From: Pinus tabuliformis | Taxonomy: Eukaryota; Streptophyta; Pinopsida; Pinales; Pinaceae | Assembly: GCA_031772625.1 (NCBI GenBank) | Contig: CM062805.1 | Coordinates: 800,113,119 to 800,177,118, forward strand | Reading direction: 5' to 3' | Length of the DNA stretch: 64,000 bases | Part shown: in pieces, positions 50,470-61,039 of the stretch | How the letters are laid out: every line of letters starts with the position of its first letter | Position numbering within the stretch: the stretch's first letter is position 1 | Made by a program: the position numbers and the translations under genes | The notes under the pieces: model-generated | The model's database searches: none | Told to the model about the DNA's origin: nothing | The model's input: the letters and a program-made list of their open reading frames with translations, nothing else

Positions 50470-51170
50470 GATACTGTTACCCGTTTTGTAGAGGTGACAA
50501 AAAATGACCCGATTTTCAAAAGTGGTGATGCAGAATACACATGTTTTTTTTAGAACATGGTTTTTGGAACTTTAATTTTTTCCTGTGCATTAAGTTTTAG
50601 AATGGTAGTGAATGGTAGTGATTTTCATCCTGATTTTAAAAAGTGAGTATTCTGCATCACACCCTTTTTTTAAAAGACCTATTTTTTGACTTTAAATTTT
50701 CTAGTGTGTGAAATGTAAAAAATTATTTTCTAAATTTGATAGTTTTTGAAGTGGTCATTTTATTCATATTTTCTTGTTCTCTATCTTATTTTTTTTTTTT
50801 AGTGGGGTTTTTATTGTTTTGCGTTTTTAAATTAGAAAGTCGATAGTTTGAATTTTAGATAATCTACATATTTATACATCCTTAATTAATTTTTCAATCC
50901 ACATGAAACAATTGTTTCTAAAAAACAACATTTTTTAACAATGGACATAAAAATAACCATTTTTACCATTTTTAACATAAATATAACAAAAAAACTAAAC
51001 TTTTTGATATTTTTTTGCTAGAATTAACATGTCAAAATCACAATTTTTATACAAAAATATTAACTAAAAATGGTCAAATAATAGTTTTTTTTATGAATTT
51101 CATGTCAAAAAAATAATAATAACAACTTTTTTTTTCAAAAAACAATAATTAACTTAAAAATCAATGCGAA
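50470..51170. other. AT-rich subterminal region of the TIR unit
   Basis: Non-coding, poly(A)/poly(T)-rich, with the 14-bp inverted pair noted for the left TIR. No gene seen. Confidence 0.6.
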
Positions 51171-51179
51171 AATCACAGT

Positions 51180-51284
51180 TGTGCTCTCCCCCGCCCACCC
51201 CTCCACCGCCATCACCCCCGCCCACCCCTCCACCGCCACCGCCCCCTCCCCGCCCACCCTCCCCCTCCACCGCCCACCCCCGCC

Positions 51285-51335
<51 letters not shown>

Positions 51336-51640
51336 ACCCCCCCCCCCCCCCCCCCCCCCGCCACCCCCCCCCCCCCCCCCCCCCCCGGTCCCCCCGCCCA
51401 CCCCTCCACCCACACCGCCCCCTCCCTGCCCACCGCCACCGCCCCCTGCCCGCCCACCCATCCCCCGCCACCGCCCCCTCCCCCCCCCCCCGCCCACCCC
51501 GCCCACCCCTCCCTGCCCACCCCGCCCACACATCCCCCACCACCGCCCCCTCCCGACCCCCCTGCCCACCCCTCCACCGCCACCGCCCCCCCCCCGGCCA
51601 CCCCTCCCCCTCCCCCTCCCCCGCCCCCTCCGCGGCAGCG
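51180..51640. repeat. C-rich low-complexity tract, (CCACCGCC)n and poly-C
   Basis: About 460 bp of almost only C with periodic A, G and T, including a near-pure C run at 51288-51386. Long Pro-rich and Gly-rich frames on both strands are composition artefacts. The length of the C run may not be reliable in assembly. Confidence 0.9.
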
Positions 51641-51752
51641 GCACCCCCAGGCCACCTCGCCCCGCCCGACCGGCGGCGGGTCGATTCTGGGAATCGACCT
51701 GCCGCTGGTCGGGCGGGGCGAGGCGGCCCGGGGGTGGCGCTGCGTGGATCTA
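51640..51752. repeat. GC-rich palindrome, related to the 184-bp elements
   Basis: CGGCGGGTCGATTCTGGGAA forms the centre of a palindrome whose arms carry GCCCCGCCCGACC / GGTCGGGCGGGGC and end in GCAGCGGCACCCCC / GGGGGTGGCGCTGC. The same modules occur in the 184-bp elements but in the opposite nesting order. Confidence 0.75.
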
Positions 51753-51989
51753 GAACACATCTACCCAAATCTTCAAGTAATTTCGAATCAAACAATGAAT
51801 ACTTTATTCTCCCACCTTCACATGCAATTGTTTTATTTCTAGACGCACGTTAGGAGGGACAATGTTGAAAATGGATCCACCTTTTTTAAGAGTTGATCTA
51901 GTCTATATACTCATCACACTTCATTTTATCCCATTCTCTTCTCTTAAACTTCTCTTTTCATTCCTTTTTTTCTAGTTTGTTTCCTCCTA

Positions 51990-52329
51990 TTTGAATTCTC
52001 TCATGCATCCCCCTAGCAACTTCCCCTGAATCCTTCTTCTTATTCCAAGAATGGAGGTGAGACACCTCTTTAGTCGTCCTAGTCAGAATTTGCCTCCAAA
52101 ATTTCTTAGGAGCTAGCTTAGAGAGGTGTAAGAGATTCCCTTGTCTTTGACGAATGTATTGCCTCTTTTTCCTTTTAGTTAGGGCTTTATAAATTTTTAT
52201 CTTGTCCATTTTAAGAGATTCATCAACAGCTTCCTTAATTTCTCTCCTCGCACTTTTACACTCTTTGTCATACCATGGATTGGTTTTGCTATTTCTTTTA
52301 TTATTTGATATAGGAAAAATAATTTGCAA
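51990..52329 (-). mobile_element. LINE linker fragment in the left arm
   Basis: Open frame with NPWYDKECKSARREIKEAVD and KKRQYIRQRQGNLLHLSK, followed by APKKFWRQIL, the linker between endonuclease and reverse transcriptase in LINE ORF2. It is a short internal piece with no other LINE domain, duplicated in the other arm at 57255-57602. It is from a different LINE family than the one at 300-1704. Confidence 0.7.
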
Positions 52330-53692
52330 AATTTGATAACTAATTCTCTAAATCCCTTTCCAAGACTAACACTTGAAAAATCAATTAGGTAACAAACATG
52401 CTATTAGATAGAACTATTTGTTTCTTTGTTTCTTTATAGAAGCAGTTTAAACCTATTATTATAATCATGATGTGAAATTGAATAGCTAGATTCTTAGCAC
52501 ATCTAATATTCTCTTTTATTCTGCTATCAATGATATCATATTTTCCAACGTTTGATACATTGTGCAAGGCCTATCTATATAAAAGGATCATGAAATACAA
52601 AAAATGGAGAACCTTTTCCCACGAGCATGTGTGTGCTTGACACAATAATACTTGCAACAACAAATATTCAATAAGATGCAGACACTTTTAAATTGGTTGT
52701 AATTTGGAGAACCTGATCTTTTTTCAACCTTTTGAACTCATTTTTGTATCAGCCATAGCCAATATTATGCTTTGAATTCCTTAAAATTTTCAATGGTTAG
52801 AAGAATAAATTATTGATTAGCAGAAATAGTAAGATATGTACAATTTTGGTTTTGTTAATATCATAGTTATGAGATCAAATTACATGTTATAAGTTTAGAA
52901 ATTTAATTTAAGACATCATTAAATCATTATCCAATATAGCATACAACATTTAACCTTATAAATAGTGTTTTATTATCACAGGGTCCACATTAAATATATT
53001 ATTTACTTCTTCCAAATCATCTGGGGAGGGTTTCAAATGGTCTGCCTTCCATACGCTACATGCAGAAAATACATTCCAAATAAGATTTAATTTTATAAAT
53101 AGTGTTTTTGTTAGTATAGGGTCCACATTAAATATATTACTTACTTTTTTAAATCGTTATACATCTTTACAAAAAAAGAAAAAGGCAGTGACATCATTAC
53201 CATGCAACTCTTGTGTTATAAAGAATACGAAATTCAAATATAAAAGTGTTTATGAATATCAAATATAAAAAATTATATATATCGTATAATTTTTTATTAT
53301 ACATTTTTATACTTTGAAATTCGCATATTTTAAAGCTCCAAATTAATTTTCCATTATTCTAGAGTCGTATAAGACAACCAAGTTGAATAATCAAACACCA
53401 ACTGGAAACTAAAAGTCCGATATCTTGCGAGAAAACTCGAGCGTTGTACTTAATATGTTATTTCTCAAGTGATTCTCTGTATTCTATGTTTTTAAGAATT
53501 CCTAACTAAGAAGTTGTTTGCTAAACCAACCAAAAACCGAGACAATCAGGCACAAAATCATGACAATTTGTAATAAAACAATAACTAATATACTGTATAC
53601 AATATTGAGGAAATCTTGATGATGGTAATACAGCAAGGAGAAGAAACTAAAATATTCAGTACCGTAGCAAATAATCCATCTGAATATATAAA

Positions 53693-53876
53693 CTAGAGCT
53701 CACAAGCTCCGAAGCCGGTACGAGTCGATTCCCGGAATCGACCCGCCGCCGGTCGGGCGGGGCGGGGCGGCGCTGGGGTGGCGCTGCGCACCCCCGCGCC
53801 GCCCCGCCCCGCCCGACCGGTGGCGGGTCGATTCCGGGAATCGACCCGTACTGGCTTCAGAGCTTGTGAGCTCTAG
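53693..53876. repeat. 184-bp GC-rich foldback element, copy 1
   Basis: A near-perfect palindrome from CTAGAGCTCACAAGCTCCGA to its complement, centred on GCTGCGCA, with internal GGGTCGATTCCCGGAATCGA modules. Very CpG-rich in an AT-rich setting. Confidence 0.9.
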
Positions 53877-54076
53877 TTCACAAAGCCACATATTTTATAA
53901 TGTAATATGGTATCTTTCCACGCTTCCAATCAATTCCACCACCTACTCCATATGATCATTAGGATATGGACATCTTTATTAGATGACCAAAAAGAACATG
54001 GTAGCAAAATCAGAGATATCCAGGTTTAGGTAGCAAAATCAGAAACTTGGGAACTTATTGTACGTTTCAGGTGTTG

Positions 54077-55638
54077 TTACAAAGTCACAGTTTCAATGAC
54101 GGTTCTCGTTACCAAATTCTTTATTTCAATGCTGGCAACACTGAACCCATCTCTGTACTTGTAACCGTGATGAAAAATTCTGCAAATGTCAAACGCAGGC
54201 TTCTTGTAAGAGATGGGAACAATGTTGTCGGGTCTAAGTAACTCCCAATTCAGTTCCTTGGTTAACTCATTGACCATAGCATTGATGTGATTGACAGCAT
54301 CTTCCTCTGTTATTCCAGGATTGTCTTTCATATAACACGATACGGACGAAGCTTCCTCTCCACGCGCCCTGTCCGCCTGCATTCACAATGCCAATGTCAC
54401 TATCATATGTATCCCAATTCTAAATTGGAATAAAGAATGAATAAATCCACAACATATTCCATTTGATTTGATTTGCTATAAAAGGTTATGAGGAATACCT
54501 TATAGCCTTGAGTGTCACCTTTGAGTCGAAGGATGGCACATATCAACTCATTGAACTTCGAGGGAATGACTATTTCCTGCAGTATGTGGGGTGGAAGAGG
54601 AAATCCCAACGTGAGCATGGGTTGCAGTGTCATTATGCGAGAACCGAAACTGATTTTACCATTCTCCAGGTACTCCTCGAACGTCGGAAGATAACCAGTG
54701 GAAATCGACCTGGCTTCTACCATATACGAATCAAAATAATCCTCCCACTGGACATGCACATGAACAAGCGAAACAAAATTAACTAAGCGAAACAAAATTA
54801 ACTGATCATACTGGGTGAAATATTTCCCCAAGTTAAGGTTCTCACAAAGAAATATTTGTATTACGTGTATGCTTTATTATAATTGTTCATACAGATTGTC
54901 GAACATAGCTGACTGTGTCTCGGCCTTGAATCTTCTGTGCCTCTCGTGCCATTTCATTTATGTTGTCGTAAACCGCCATGTACACTCCTCTCATATAATC
55001 TGGAAGACACTTTATTGAAGACGGGTCCCATCTGATCATTAAATACACAATTTATGCAATAGTAATATTTGTTGACTCGATTAGTAGAATGCATATTCTT
55101 AATTCGAAAGGAAAGTTATTTATTTAAAATCGAGAAGGATTAGTATACTTTTTCTTAATTTGAAGGTAAAGTTATTAAAAATAGATAAGAATTATATGTA
55201 TGAAATAGGCCTCTCCAGATATCACCTCTTAAATGCTGCGGTTAAGAGTTCGAGCTCCTCCATTGTTCCGAAGGTGTCGTAGATATCGTCGAGAACCGTG
55301 ATCATATGACATATTTTGGCAAATCCGAGTCGGAAGGCAGAATGTTTAGGATCATTTGCAATGCAAGCTGCTAAAGTGTAGTATTCCACGTGACGATGCC
55401 GTGCGAATGTTACTTGAGGGAACCCATAATCTTTCCACCATCTACACATATAAACTTCCCATTTTTACTTTCTTGATTTTTTCAGGACTCAAATTCAATT
55501 AATTTGGAGACGATATGCAATGACAACTCATCACCTCACCTCGAGAGAGATTGTAACTCTCTCTTCTGTATAGAGTGAAAGATGTTGAATTCCACTTTTG
55601 CAAGTTCTAACAGTTTCTCTCTCATCAAATATGGCGTC
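54077..55638 (-). pseudogene. Terpene synthase (gymnosperm TPS-d type), C-terminal five exons
   Basis: Class I terpene synthases ionise prenyl diphosphates to make mono-, sesqui- or diterpenes; conifer resin terpenes come from the TPS-d group, usually in plastids for monoterpenes. Five minus-strand exons with matching phases and standard splice sites are present: 55638-55540 ([20 protein letters not shown]), 55441-55226 ([32 protein letters not shown], the Mg-binding DDxxD motif), 55031-54893 ([20 protein letters not shown]), 54747-54499 ([20 protein letters not shown]) and 54376-54077 ([20 protein letters not shown]; ends [11 protein letters not shown] then TAA). Exons of 216, 139 and 249 bp have sizes usual for conifer TPS genes. 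No stop or frame change lies within them. The N-terminal half is absent: the fragment is cut by the GC-rich palindrome at 55659. It lies in the loop of the inverted repeat, so it is a captured genomic fragment, not a full gene. The substrate cannot be told from this half. Confidence 0.9.
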
Positions 55639-55658
55639 CTAAACCAAAAATTTGTGAA

Positions 55659-55842
55659 CTAGAGCTCACAAGCTCCGAAGTCGGTACGGGTCGATTCCCG
55701 GAATCGACCCGCCGCCAGTCGGGAGGGGCGAGGCGGCGCGGGGGTGGCGCTGCGCACCCCCGCGCCGCACCGCCCCGCCCGACCGGCGGCGGGTCGATTC
55801 CGGGAATCGACCCGTACCGGCTTCGGAGCTTGTGAGCTCTAG
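55659..55842. repeat. 184-bp GC-rich foldback element, copy 2
   Basis: Same palindrome as 53693-53876 in the other arm, with several substitutions. It cuts off the upstream exons of the terpene synthase fragment. Confidence 0.9.
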
Positions 55843-57254
55843 TTTATATATTCAGACGGATTATTTGCTACGGTAATGAATATTTTAGTTTTTTCTCCTT
55901 GTTGTATTACCATCATCATGCTTTCCTCAATATTGTATACAGTATATTAGTTATTGTTTTATTACAAATTTTCATGATTTTGTGCCTGATTGTCTCGGTT
56001 TTTGGTTGGTTTAGCAAACAACTTCTTAGTTAGGAATTCTTAAAAACATAGAATACAGAGAATCACTTGAGAAATAACATATTAAGTACAACGCTCGAGT
56101 TTTCTCGCAAGATATCGGACTTTTAGTTTCCAGTTGGTGTTTGATTATTCAACTTGGTTGTCTTATACGACTCTAGAATAATGGAAAAGTAATTTGGAGC
56201 TTTAAAATATGCGAATTTCAAAGTATAAAATGTATAATAAAAAATTATACGATATATATAATTTTTTATATTTGATATTCATAAACACTTTTATATTTGA
56301 ATTTCGTATTCTTTATAACACAAGAGTTGCATGGTAATGATGTCACTGCCTTTTTATTTTTTTGTAAAGATGTATAACGATTTAAAAAAGTAAGTAATAT
56401 ATTTAATGTGGACACTGTACTAACAAAAACACTATTTATAAAATTAAATCTTATTTGGAATGTATTTTCTGCATGTAGCGTATGGAAGGCAGACCATTTG
56501 AAACCCTCCCCAGATGATTTGGAAGAAGTAAATAATATATTTAATGTGGACCCTGTGCTAATAAAACACTATTTATAAGGTTAAATGTTGTATGCTATAT
56601 TGGATAATGATTTCATGATGTCTTAAATTAAATTTCTAAACTTATAACATGTAATTTGATCTCATAACTGTGATATTAACAAAACCAAAATTGTACATAT
56701 CTTACTATTTCTGCTAATCAGTAATTTATTCTTCTAACCATTGAAAATTTTAAGGAAGTCAAAGCATAATATTGGCTATGGCTGATACAGAAATGAGTTC
56801 AAAAGGTTGAAAAAAGATCAGGTTCTCCAAATTACAACCAATTTAAAAGTGTCTGCATCTTATTGAATATTTGTTGTTGCAAGTATTATTGTGTCAAGCA
56901 CACACATGCTCGTGGGAAAAGGTTCTCCATTTTTTGTATTTCATGATCCTTTTATATAGATAGGCCTTGCACAATGTATCAAACGTTGGAAAATATGATA
57001 TCATTGATAGCAGAATAAAAGAGAATATTAGATGTGCTAAGAATCTAGCTATTCAATTTCACATCATGATTATAATAATAGGTTTAAACTGCTTCTAAGA
57101 TTGTATTATTGATTTTTAATTTATAAAATTATTTTTTCAATTTGGTTTGGTGAAATAAAGAAACAAATAGTTCTATCTAATAGCATGTTTGTTACCTAAT
57201 TGATTTTTCAAGTGTTAGTCTTGGAAAGGGATTTAGAGAATTAGTTATCAAATT

Positions 57255-57602
57255 TTGCAAATTATTTTTCCTATATCAAATAATAAAAGAAATAGCAAAA
57301 CCAATCCATGGTATGACAAAGAGTGTAAAAGTGCGAGGAGAGAAATTAAGGAAGCTGTTGATGAATCTCTTAAAATGGACAAGATAAAAATATATAAAGC
57401 CCTAACTAAAAGGAAAAAGAGGCAATACATTCGTCAAAGACAAGGGAATCTCTTACACCTCTGTAAGCTAGCTCCTAAGAAATTTTGGAGGCAAATTCTG
57501 ACTAGGAAGACTAAAGAGGTGTCTCACCTCCATTCTTGGAATAAGAAGAAGGATTCAGGGGAAGTTGCTAGGGGGATGCATGAGAGAATTCAAATAGGAG
57601 GA
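57255..57602 (+). mobile_element. LINE linker fragment in the right arm
   Basis: Same protein segment as in the left arm (NPWYDKECKSARREIKEAVD), open to the arm's end, where the sequence switches to unrelated DNA. Confidence 0.7.
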
Positions 57603-58205
57603 TTCTCATAGATATGATTGCGCTTAGTTAAAAAACAACCGTGCATATTCATTGAACCCTTATGCTTTGGAACAATACAAATATTAGGATTGGATAAGTT
57701 CTTTAGTGATGCATACGCCCTTTTGTTGGAAGTCCTCACATGTATAGTGTATTTCAAGACCATATTACACTTCATGGACTCTTAAAGACTATTGTAATAT
57801 ATTGTATTTTATTATATGATACTGTGAAGGATGCCTCTTAGGTCAGCAATGGTCCAAGTAGCATGTTTTTGAAAAATTAATTGTATATATTAAATTTGTT
57901 ATTTATTATGTGAATGTTTGAGCAACGATATCTATATTTGGTCGAGCTCTATTATTTTGTCTGTACTCCAATTATATATAGTTAGCATTATAGTTTTGAT
58001 GAAAATTTTAAGGTGACGTTAGGTTGCCTTCACATCCCCGACTACAGGTTTCGAGGGTGGACGTCAGCTTGTATGTGCGATACAATGGACAAAGAGACAG
58101 TACGCGACAGAGAGACTCGACAAAGTGAAAAGACGCAGACATTCTCCATTGACGGGCAGCTTGGGTTTTATCAATTCCACGCATCAAATGACAATCCACA
58201 TTACC
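57603..58205. other. Right interior of the TIR unit, no recognised gene
   Basis: Unique sequence present once in the window. About 58013-58205 is less AT-rich, with ATCAATTCCACGCATCAAA and ACCAATTCCACGCAGC close together. No coding region is supported. Confidence 0.45.
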
Positions 58206-58262
58206 AATTCCACGCAGCGGCACCCATGAGCCACCCCGCCCCGCCGGACCGGCGGCGGGTCG
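58206..58262. repeat. Half of the GC-rich palindrome
   Basis: GCAGCGGCACCC to CGGCGGGTCGATTCC matches one half of the palindrome at 51640-51752, at the mirror position near the other end of the TIR unit. Confidence 0.7.
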
Positions 58263-58530
58263 ATTCCAGTATCAACACTTTCATTTTGAAGCTATATTTT
58301 GCAGGAAAATTTTGTAGAAAATTTCGTAGTCACTGCCATTTTTAAAACAGCCGCAAAATTGACACCTAAAAAAATAAATCATTATTCCAATATCAACACT
58401 TTCGTTCGGAAGCTATATTTTGTAGGAAAATTTCGTAGAAAATTTCGTAGTCACTGCCATTTTTAAAACAGTCGCAAAATTGACACCTAAAAAAAAAACA
58501 TCGTTCCAGTATACACACTTTTCGTTTTGA
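58263..58530. repeat. ~120-bp subterminal tandem repeat
   Basis: ATTCCAGTATCAACACTTTC at 58263, a diverged copy from 58384 and the start of a third at about 58503. Each full unit contains TTTCGTAGTCACTGCCATTT and GCAAAATTGACACCTAAAAA. Subterminal repeats are common transposase-binding regions in TIR transposons. Confidence 0.85.
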
Positions 58531-58588
58531 GCACTGTTTTTGTGGTTTTTTTGGGGTTTTTGGGCCAGAGTTCCCGTTTTGAGTTTAT

Positions 58589-58615
58589 AGTTCCCGTTTC
58601 AAAGTTTACATTGTT
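58589..58615 (-). repeat. Right terminal inverted repeat
   Basis: Exact reverse complement of 50443-50469. Confidence 0.95.
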
Positions 58616-58623
58616 TTTTCCAT

Positions 58624-59460
58624 TTAGAGGTTTGAAAGGTGGTTTCTTGGAATGATCATCTCTTTCATTTTTCCCCTGTTCTCAAGATGAATGGCCTTTA
58701 CATTGGTCGAATCAATAGTAGTTGGTTCAAACAATAATAATGAATGCCTAATGTAACTATGTAATGATCCAATATACTTAGTTACTACTTCGGGTGAGTC
58801 AAGTGAAATACCCAAATTAAGTGCTTGTTTTCTAATCTCCTCGGTAAAGATTTGAATCCTAGCCTTTTCCTTGCCTTAAGTATTTCCAGTCCATTAAGGC
58901 TTTTTTTTTTATAACCCAAGGGATAAAATTATTCCTTTAATGCAGAAATAAAACTAGACCATGAGGAAAGAGGATTACCCAAAATATGACTACTTCACAA
59001 TTCTCTCCCACCAAACGAGAGCAGTGCCACTCAACCGAAGACAAGCCAAGTGGATCTTTGATCTTTGCCTCGTCCTCTTTGATATGTTGAATCCTGCAAT
59101 AGATTTCAATTTCCCTAATCCAATTATTAAGCTTTTCTGCATTACTTTCACTGTTATACATGGGAAGATCAAATTTGAAATCTAATTTAAAGAAAGGTTT
59201 CTTGGATGCATCCCTTGAATTCCTATGATGATGGTGATGAGAGGATGAAGAACTTTCACTTGTGGAAGGAGAAGGAGGGGGTTCTTCTCCACCATTTCCA
59301 TGTACCAAACCTTATTGTTGTGGCTTTCTCTCCTCTGCTTTCTCCAGCCTTGAAAACAACTAATCGACCTTTTCGGCCATTTTATAGAAGGCTTTGTGGT
59401 AATTACACTCCTCCTTATAATGAGCCTCGTCATCAGCCATGTTTCTCCTTCGATGTGCAC
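58624..59460 (-). CDS. Gag region of the split gypsy element (fossil)
   Basis: Contains FKLDFKFDLPMYNSESNAEK and NNWIREIEIYCRIQHI, then LACLRLSGTALVWWE, the retrotransposon gag core, and at the lower end YIGSLHSYIRHSLLLFEP. The rest of gag lies beyond the inserted TIR unit. Broken. Confidence 0.8.
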
Positions 59461-59558
59461 GCACCACTTCGGGATCGAAAGACTTTAGTTTCCCTTCACC
59501 TCTTCGGAGCCTGTTTCCTGTTAGCACACAAACATGCAATTCACATCTACAAAGACCT

Positions 59559-59570
59559 GCTTTGATACCA
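59559..59570 (-). other. Primer-binding site of the split gypsy element
   Basis: Minus strand TGGTATCAAAGC, the initiator-Met tRNA type, two bases inside the LTR edge at 59573. Confidence 0.8.
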
Positions 59571-59572
59571 CT

Positions 59573-59988
59573 TGATCCAAGATCTTTTGATTATATATTT
59601 ATTAAGGAATTACATGAAAAAATTGTAGCTTAACCATAGAAACTTAATGTGCACATGAAAGAAGAGAGGAAACACTTAAAGGCATGAAATAAGACAAGAT
59701 AATTGATAATGAGGTTTGTCCAATTTGGAATACGTCTCTGGGATCTGCTTGATCAATGGGGAGGCCTTCATTCATTAAGTGGAATAAAAGATAAAGAAGT
59801 ACAATGTGCATTTACATAAGGAGTCTTATACCTCCAATCTAGAAAATGGACGAAAACTAGAGAGCTTTGTTTCGGAAACTGACATCATTGTTGAGTTCTT
59901 GTCATCGAGAGGTAAAAAATCAATATAAAACTTGCCCAATTCTGACACTCGACCAAATTGATCCTTTGAAAAATGTGCTCAGGCAAGG
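59573..59988 (-). repeat. 5' LTR (part) of the split gypsy element
   Basis: Matches 45476-45893 and breaks off exactly where TGTTACACAAAA of the next element starts. Confidence 0.85.
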
Positions 59989-61039
59989 TGTTACACAAAA
60001 TATGGTGACCACGACTATTTGCAGTCAGTATGGGTCTATCATCATTCATACTGTCCTCCTAAGCAAGTTTCAAACCTCAGCTCTTCATGTCAAGCTTTGA
60101 AAATGAGAGAAAGACTTTGAAAATCAATAAAGCTCTGGTTCCGCACTTTCTCTCACTGTTGCCTGTGGTCCCGCACCCCTTGTTCATGTTACCTGCGGAC
60201 CTGCCCGCTCTGTCTCTAAAGGAGTGGGTGTGGACCCCTGTGAAAGTCAAAAAGGCGCAAGTTTATTCTTAAAAACTCACTTGTGGTTAATTATAGATGA
60301 TTCTAGAAGGAACCTTGACATGGATGGTTCGCTCCTAGGTGGTTCATGCATCCCAAAAGTGAAGGAGCTAATCCCTTGATGAGAGGAGCTTCCCTTTGAA
60401 GGAGGGATTTATCCCTTTGAAGGAGGACCTAGTAACTTCCCTCCATTGCACTATAAATTAAGGCATTGGGATGGTTGCTAGGGAGGTTAGAAGCTTAACA
60501 TTTTTGAGGGTAAATGCTGTTGGAATTGAGACTTCCTAGTTAAGCTTGAGAGCAGAGATTACATACCTTTTGGCTTCATTGGGAAGAGAGTGAAACTTGT
60601 CAAAGTAGAGAAGACTTCTTGCTGGACCCTAGGAGGAGCTTGTACAGCATCAAGGCACCAAGGTTGTAAAGTTCTTCTTTGATTAAAGTTAATACAATCA
60701 GATTCATTTTTCTCAACAAATTGTCTTATGTGATTTGTTTCATGAATTCCTTGATCATCATGATAAGTATGCTTTACTATATTGGCTTTTCAGGTGCTAT
60801 TTAATGTGTGTGCTTGTTTGTGTTTGCAGATTCTCTATAAGGGAGCTCATTTGGATCAACAGAGCGAGGCTTCCACAAACTTGCATTGGACCCAAGGTAG
60901 GCCTAAAACACTTGTTTGCCTTTATTTATAAATTGCATATTTAGAGAAAGATAGAATTTGTTTGGTTTGCTTGTCACTAGATATCATTAGATACTAGGGA
61001 GGTCGGTCTTGTCCGCAAGAACGACTTATCCGACCGACA
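59989..61039 (+). repeat. 5' LTR of the non-autonomous element
   Basis: About 1050 bp from TGTTACACAAAATATGG to GACCGACA. It includes a TATA-like CACTATAAATTAAGG near 60450. The 61-residue frame at 60087-60272 recurs in the second LTR but has no recognisable domain. Confidence 0.8.

Larger units (their letters stand above)
51982..53884 (-). repeat. Left arm of the ~1.9-kb inverted repeat
   Basis: Reverse complement of 55651-57602, with few substitutions by eye. The right arm carries about 60 extra bases near 57105-57160. The outer end holds a LINE fragment, the inner end a GC-rich palindrome and the shared CTAGTTCACAAA at the loop edge. Confidence 0.9.
55651..57602 (+). repeat. Right arm of the ~1.9-kb inverted repeat
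   Basis: Mirror of 51982-53884. Identity ends at CAAATAGGAGGA (57602), beyond which the two outer flanks are unrelated. Confidence 0.9.
50443..58615. mobile_element. 8.2-kb terminal-inverted-repeat unit carrying a terpene synthase half-gene
   Basis: Perfect 27-bp inverted repeats (50443-50469 and 58589-58615, outer end AACAATGTAAAC) bound this unit, with TTTT directly outside each end (50439-50442, 58616-58619) as a possible short target-site duplication. The outside sequences are two parts of one gypsy gag region, which shows the unit is an insertion. Within: AT-rich subterminal DNA, a C-rich tract, two ~1.9-kb inverted arms (51982-53884 and 55651-57602), GC-rich palindromes, a terpene synthase fragment in the loop and ~120-bp subterminal repeats on the right. 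No transposase is visible, so it is non-autonomous. The TIR does not match the CACTA, Mutator or hAT end consensus as I know them; superfamily is left open. Confidence 0.8.
45476..59988 (-). mobile_element. Ty3/gypsy retrotransposon split by two later insertions
   Basis: A minus-strand gypsy fossil. The sequence at 45476-45893 matches 59573-59988, giving parts of the two LTRs. On its strand follow an initiator-Met primer-binding site (59559-59570), gag (58624-59460), then an 8.2-kb foreign unit (50443-58615), then a zinc-knuckle region (50216-50416), protease (about 49738-49920), reverse transcriptase/RNase H (48326-49513) and integrase (about 46970-47965). The 5' LTR is itself cut at 59989 by the non-autonomous LTR element. 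The copy is broken many times. Confidence 0.85.

Noticed and set aside
51135-51853. Long overlapping Pro-rich and Gly-rich open frames on both strands (up to 229 residues)
   Set aside because: They come from the C-rich low-complexity tract, which is open in nearly every frame; there is no domain and no non-repetitive coding content.
54077-55638. Complete functional terpene synthase gene
   Set aside because: Only the last five exons are present; the upstream exons and the RRx8W-type N-terminal region are absent and the sequence changes to a GC-rich palindrome at 55659.
50443-58615. CACTA, Mutator or hAT assignment for the TIR unit
   Set aside because: The ends read AACAATG, not CACTA/CACTG; no 8- or 9-bp duplication is seen outside, only TTTT on both sides; superfamily left open.
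60087-60272. 61-residue frame present in both LTRs at 60087 and 63515
   Set aside because: Its recurrence is explained by LTR duplication; no domain, and it overlaps promoter-like LTR sequence.
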